From Pragia fontium DSM 5563 = ATCC 49100 (GTDB lineage: Bacteria > Pseudomonadota > Gammaproteobacteria > Enterobacterales > Enterobacteriaceae): a DNA stretch of 64,000 nucleotides. The stretch covers positions 340,078-404,077 of the forward strand of contig NZ_FOLW01000003.1 in NCBI RefSeq assembly GCF_900112475.1. Reading direction: 5' to 3'. Under the pieces are notes generated by a model. It did no database searches and was not told the DNA's origin. It saw nothing but the letters and a program-made list of their open reading frames with translations. Shown here piece by piece: positions 60,748 to 64,000 of this stretch (position 1 is the stretch's first letter; every line of letters starts with the position of its first letter). The position numbers and the translations under genes were made by a program.

Positions 60748-61305
60748 GTGATCAACGAAATCAGACAAGATGCTCAGTCACGCATGGAAAAGTGCGTTGA
60801 AATTTTTAAAACACACATCAGCAAAATTCGTACTGGCCGCGCTCATCCAAGCATACTTGATGGTGTTCAGGTTGAATATTATGGTTCAGCAACCCCTTTA
60901 CGCCAGTTGGCCAACGTCGTAGTTGAAGATTCTCGTACTTTAGCTATTTCGGTATTTGACCGCAGTTTGGGCCCGGCAGTTGAAAAAGCGATTATGTCCG
61001 CAGACTTGGGCTTAAACCCATCCTCTGCTGGTAGCGTGATCCGCGTTCCACTTCCTGCGTTGACGGAAGAGCGTCGTAAAGATTTGACTAAAGTAGTGCG
61101 CAACGAAGCTGAGCAGGGTCGGGTTTCTATCCGCAACGTGCGTCGTGATGCTAACGATAAAGTGAAGGCACTGCTGAAAGATAAAGAAATTGGCGAAGAT
61201 GATGAACGTAAATCTCAGGATGATATCCAGAAGCTGACTGATATCTATATCAAAAAAGTGGATGAAGCATTAACTGAGAAAGAAGCCGAGCTAATGGCTT
61301 TCTAA
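60748..61305 (+). CDS. frr: Ribosome recycling factor
   Basis: RRF splits post-termination ribosomes together with EF-G. The 185-residue protein begins with GTG, as in E. coli frr, after AAAGGTTAGC. Typical blocks are [38 protein letters not shown], and [40 protein letters not shown]. It is followed by a strong terminator. Confidence 0.98.
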   Translation: MINEIRQDAQSRMEKCVEIFKTHISKIRTGRAHPSILDGVQVEYYGSATPLRQLANVVVEDSRTLAISVFDRSLGPAVEKAIMSADLGLNPSSAGSVIRVPLPALTEERRKDLTKVVRNEAEQGRVSIRNVRRDANDKVKALLKDKEIGEDDERKSQDDIQKLTDIYIKKVDEALTEKEAELMAF

Positions 61306-61322
61306 TTTATGTTTCATTAAAA

Positions 61323-61355
61323 AGCCCGGTAACTGCTATCAGTACCGGGCTTTTT
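61323..61355 (+). terminator. Terminator after frr
   Basis: AGCCCGGTA and TACCGGGCT form a 9-bp perfect stem with an 11-base loop, followed by TTTTT. Confidence 0.9.
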
Positions 61356-61526
61356 GCTTTTTTATCGTTTGAATTCTTTCAGGTAATCGATAGCTTAATC
61401 ATCGCTTGAACAGTTAAATAGTGATTTCCCTACCATGAAAAGAGTAATATGGGCGGCATTCATTTCTGTAGTCTATCTGTTACAGAAAGCGCGCATTTAT
61501 CTTGTCGGTGATAAGAAGTTAATCTA

Positions 61527-62723
61527 ATGAAAAAAATAACAATTCTTGGCTCTACTGGTTCGATTGGGCATAGCACGTTAGCCGTGGTACGGGAAAATCC
61601 CGAGTTGTTTACGGTATTTGCTTTAGTTGCGGGCTGTAATGTTGAGGTTATGGCGCAGCAGTGTCGTGAGTTTAAGCCGAAATACGTTGCGATGGCGAAT
61701 GAAGCTTCGGCACAGGCATTGCGCGAGATTTTAACGTCCGAAGGATTGGCGACCGAAGTGATTAGCGGTCCTGATGCCGCGGCGGATTTAGCTTCGGCTG
61801 ATGAGGTTGATCAGGTTATGGCGGCGATTGTTGGCGCTGCTGGCCTGTCGTCTACACTGGCAGCCATCAAGGCGGGTAAACAGGTATTATTAGCCAATAA
61901 AGAGTCTTTGGTAACCTGTGGCCAGTTGTTTATGGATGCTGTTACGCAATATGGTGCTCAGCTGTTACCTATCGACAGTGAACATAATGCGATTTTTCAG
62001 AGTATGCCTGAAGCGGTTCAACGAGAGTTGGGATCCGCGTCGCTGAAAGAAAACGGTATTACCAGCATCATATTAACCGGGTCTGGCGGTCCTTTCCGTA
62101 CCACTGATGTTGGGCTATTAAAAGATATGACGCCGGATCAGGCCTGTGCTCATCCGAACTGGTCGATGGGGCGCAAAATCTCGGTGGATTCAGCCACCAT
62201 GATGAACAAGGGGCTGGAATATATTGAAGCCCGATGGCTATTTAATGCCGCAGCAGAACAGATAGAAGTGCTGATTCATCCACAATCGGTGATTCATTCG
62301 ATGGTGCGTTATCATGATGGTAGCGTGATCGCTCAGTTAGGGACGCCTGATATGCGAACGCCGATATCGCATGCCATGGCTTATCCAAAACGCGTTCCAT
62401 CTGGCGTTAGCCACCTTGATTTTACACGTATTAGCGGCTTGACCTTTGAACATCCTGATTTTGACCGCTATCCTTGTCTAAAGCTGGCGATTGAGGCCAG
62501 TAAAGCCGGGCAGGCAGCAACAACCACGCTTAATGCGGCGAATGAATGCGTTGTCGGTGCTTTTTTACAGCATCAAATTACTTTTACCGATATTGCTGCT
62601 ATCAATAATCAAGTGATGGAACAGCTGAATTTTGCGGAACCTAAAAGCATTGATGAGGTCTTGTATATAGATTCTTGGGCCAGAGGCTGTGCTGAAAAAA
62701 TCATTACCTCATGGAATGATTAA
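61527..62723 (+). CDS. dxr: 1-deoxy-D-xylulose 5-phosphate reductoisomerase
   Basis: Dxr (IspC) converts DXP to methylerythritol phosphate with NADPH, the second step of the MEP isoprenoid pathway. The 398-residue protein has the nucleotide loop GSTGSIG (8-14), [22 protein letters not shown], the metal site in [10 protein letters not shown], and the flexible loop [25 protein letters not shown]. The length equals E. coli. It is followed by a terminator-like hairpin before uppS. Confidence 0.97.
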   Translation: MKKITILGSTGSIGHSTLAVVRENPELFTVFALVAGCNVEVMAQQCREFKPKYVAMANEASAQALREILTSEGLATEVISGPDAAADLASADEVDQVMAAIVGAAGLSSTLAAIKAGKQVLLANKESLVTCGQLFMDAVTQYGAQLLPIDSEHNAIFQSMPEAVQRELGSASLKENGITSIILTGSGGPFRTTDVGLLKDMTPDQACAHPNWSMGRKISVDSATMMNKGLEYIEARWLFNAAAEQIEVLIHPQSVIHSMVRYHDGSVIAQLGTPDMRTPISHAMAYPKRVPSGVSHLDFTRISGLTFEHPDFDRYPCLKLAIEASKAGQAATTTLNAANECVVGAFLQHQITFTDIAAINNQVMEQLNFAEPKSIDEVLYIDSWARGCAEKIITSWND

Positions 62724-62854
62724 CAATGGTTGATTTGTTCCGTTAATTGCAAAATGATATAGTCTGCCTAGTTATACGGTTTAAACTATCTGAACGATGG
62801 ATTTTGGATATGGATTTTAGAGATAGAAAAGCGCGTTAACGAGCTGGTTTTCAG

Positions 62855-62879
62855 GCCGTGCCGAGTTCACGGCTTTTTT
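62855..62879 (+). terminator. Terminator between dxr and uppS
   Basis: GCCGTG and CACGGC pair around a 7-base loop, followed by six T. uppS then starts 64 bases later, so part of its expression probably needs read-through or a local promoter. Confidence 0.75.
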
Positions 62880-62942
62880 ACGTGAGAAAAACATCAGACT
62901 CTTACGGTTGTTCTATTTTTAGCTGAGGAATTCTAATAAGTT

Positions 62943-63701
62943 ATGTCGCCCGCTAAACAGCAAGTGAATAACCCTAAAACATCTGTCCCTCGTCATGTCG
63001 CTATTATTATGGATGGCAATGGGCGTTGGGCAAAACAACTAGGTAAATTGAGAATCTTTGGTCACCAGGAAGGTGCAAAAGCTGTGCGTCGGGCTGTACG
63101 TTTTGCCGTTAATCATAATATTGAAGCGCTGACGCTATATGCATTCAGCAGTGAAAACTGGAATCGTCCCGCTCAGGAAGTGACTGCACTGATGGAGCTT
63201 TTTGTCAGGGCGTTGGATAAAGAGGCAGGGAGCCTGCATAAAAATAATGTTCGCTTAAGAATTATTGGCGATACTCAACGCTTCAGTGAGCGTTTGCAGG
63301 CCAGAATCCAGCGGGCAGAATCGTTAACAGAGGCCAATACCGGGCTAACATTAAATATTGCGGCTAACTATGGCGGGCGTTGGGATATAACCCAGGCCTT
63401 CCAACAGATTGCTTTGCAGGTTAAAAATGGTCTGGTAGAACCCGATGAAATTGATGAACAGATGGTGAGTCAGCGCATTAATTTATGCGATCTTTCTCCA
63501 GTAGATTTAGTGATCAGGACCGGGGGAGAGCATCGCATAAGCAATTTCCTACTGTGGCAAATTGCTTATGCTGAACTGTATTTTACCGAAGTACTATGGC
63601 CTGATTTTGATGAACTTGTTTTTGAAGGTGCGCTTAATGTATTTGCACAACGCGAACGCCGTTTTGGTGGGACTGAACCCGCGAGTATTAATGAACTTTA
63701 G
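62943..63701 (+). CDS. uppS: Undecaprenyl diphosphate synthase
   Basis: UppS (IspU) adds isopentenyl units to farnesyl diphosphate to make the C55 carrier for peptidoglycan and O-antigen. The 252-residue cis-prenyltransferase has the catalytic IIMDGNGRWAK (Asp24), GHQEGAKAVRR, LTLYAFSSENWNRP, and RTGGEHRISNFLLWQIAYAELYFTEVLWPDF. It is followed nine bases later by cdsA with AGGAG in between. Confidence 0.97.
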   Translation: MSPAKQQVNNPKTSVPRHVAIIMDGNGRWAKQLGKLRIFGHQEGAKAVRRAVRFAVNHNIEALTLYAFSSENWNRPAQEVTALMELFVRALDKEAGSLHKNNVRLRIIGDTQRFSERLQARIQRAESLTEANTGLTLNIAANYGGRWDITQAFQQIALQVKNGLVEPDEIDEQMVSQRINLCDLSPVDLVIRTGGEHRISNFLLWQIAYAELYFTEVLWPDFDELVFEGALNVFAQRERRFGGTEPASINEL

Positions 63702-63710
63702 GAGCCTCTC

Positions 63711-64000
63711 GTGTTAAAGTCACGCGTCATCACTGCTTTAATTCTTATTCCTTTGGTGATTGCAGCGTTGTTTATGCTGCCGCCATTGCCTTTCGCTATC
63801 ATGATTGTTGCCGTGTGTATGCTGGCAGCATGGGAGTGGGGTCAGTTAGCTGGCTTGAATTCAGCTTCTCAACGAATTACGTTAGCTATCGTTTGTGGCG
63901 CGGCGCTTGCGGCGCTTTACTGGCCAATCTATACCTCTTCATTACCACTCTTGGCCCATCCTGTTGTGACCGGCTTTTTGTTGGCGGCTTTAGGGTGGTG
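63711..64000 (+). CDS. cdsA: Phosphatidate cytidylyltransferase, 5' part (3' end outside window)
   Basis: CdsA makes CDP-diacylglycerol from phosphatidate and CTP. The gene starts with GTG at 63711 behind AGGAG, and 96 codons are visible: MLKSRVITALILIPLVIAAL, then FMLPPLPFAI, MLAAWEWGQLAGL, and the last visible LLAALGWW, a pattern that matches the first 100 residues of E. coli CdsA. Several membrane helices are evident. The rest lies beyond the window. Confidence 0.93.
   Translation, partial: MLKSRVITALILIPLVIAALFMLPPLPFAIMIVAVCMLAAWEWGQLAGLNSASQRITLAIVCGAALAALYWPIYTSSLPLLAHPVVTGFLLAALGW

Overview
The window is chromosomal DNA from a gamma-proteobacterium of the order Enterobacterales. Almost every housekeeping protein aligns closely with remembered E. 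coli sequences, and two E. coli gene neighbourhoods are kept in order: recC-ptrA-recB-recD-argA-amiC-tRNA-fMet-mltA-tcdA-csdE-csdA-ygdI-gcvB-gcvA-ygdD-rlmM-xni-ppnN-queF-syd-csrB-yqcC-truC-yqcA (about 62-63 min in E. coli), and yaeH-dapD-glnD-map-rpsB-tsf-pyrH-frr-dxr-uppS-cdsA (about 4 min). The insertions and the fused loci show that it is not Escherichia or Salmonella. A Budviciaceae-like genus (Pragia, Budvicia, Limnobaculum) is possible, but that is only a guess.

Layout. 1-10780: recombination operon recC (5' end outside the window), ptrA, recB, recD. 10796-14702: an inserted block with a Fur-box-preceded siderophore-binding lipoprotein, the regulator uxuR and a hexuronate transporter. 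14789-17663: argA (paired ArgR boxes) and amiC. 17824-20178: an NCS2 permease, a small cupin and two initiator tRNA genes. 20385-32653: mltA, sulfur-transfer and tRNA-modification genes, the GcvB sRNA with gcvA, rlmM, xni, ppnN, queF, syd, an unusually long CsrB sRNA, yqcC. 33354-36542: a large autotransporter adhesin inserted between yqcC and truC. 36893-38147: truC, yqcA.

38803-47090 is an accessory block on the minus strand: a beta-glucoside utilisation locus (bglF PTS permease, bglB phospho-beta-glucosidase, bglG antiterminator), followed by three exported proteins (SurE-type nucleotidase, OprD-type porin, histidine phosphatase). Three separate BglG-type RNA antiterminator (RAT)/terminator pairs are present: before bglF, before bglG, and before the surE-porin-phosphatase unit. 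The third suggests that BglG also switches on a porin-plus-phosphatase operon, and I consider this the most novel feature of the window.

47302-64000 is the translation/lipid/pyrimidine region. A pyrB-pyrC pair that resembles the Gram-positive-type aspartate transcarbamylase and class I dihydroorotase sits between map and rpsB. It is preceded by a promoter, a 13-codon leader peptide and an attenuator whose 5' arm contains the leader stop codon. A two-gene unit encoding an unknown protein and a SUKH (SMI1/KNR4) protein, and a 130-bp palindromic repeat in tandem (with a shortened copy at 38407-38495), complete the accessory content. No prophage, transposase or CRISPR array was seen.
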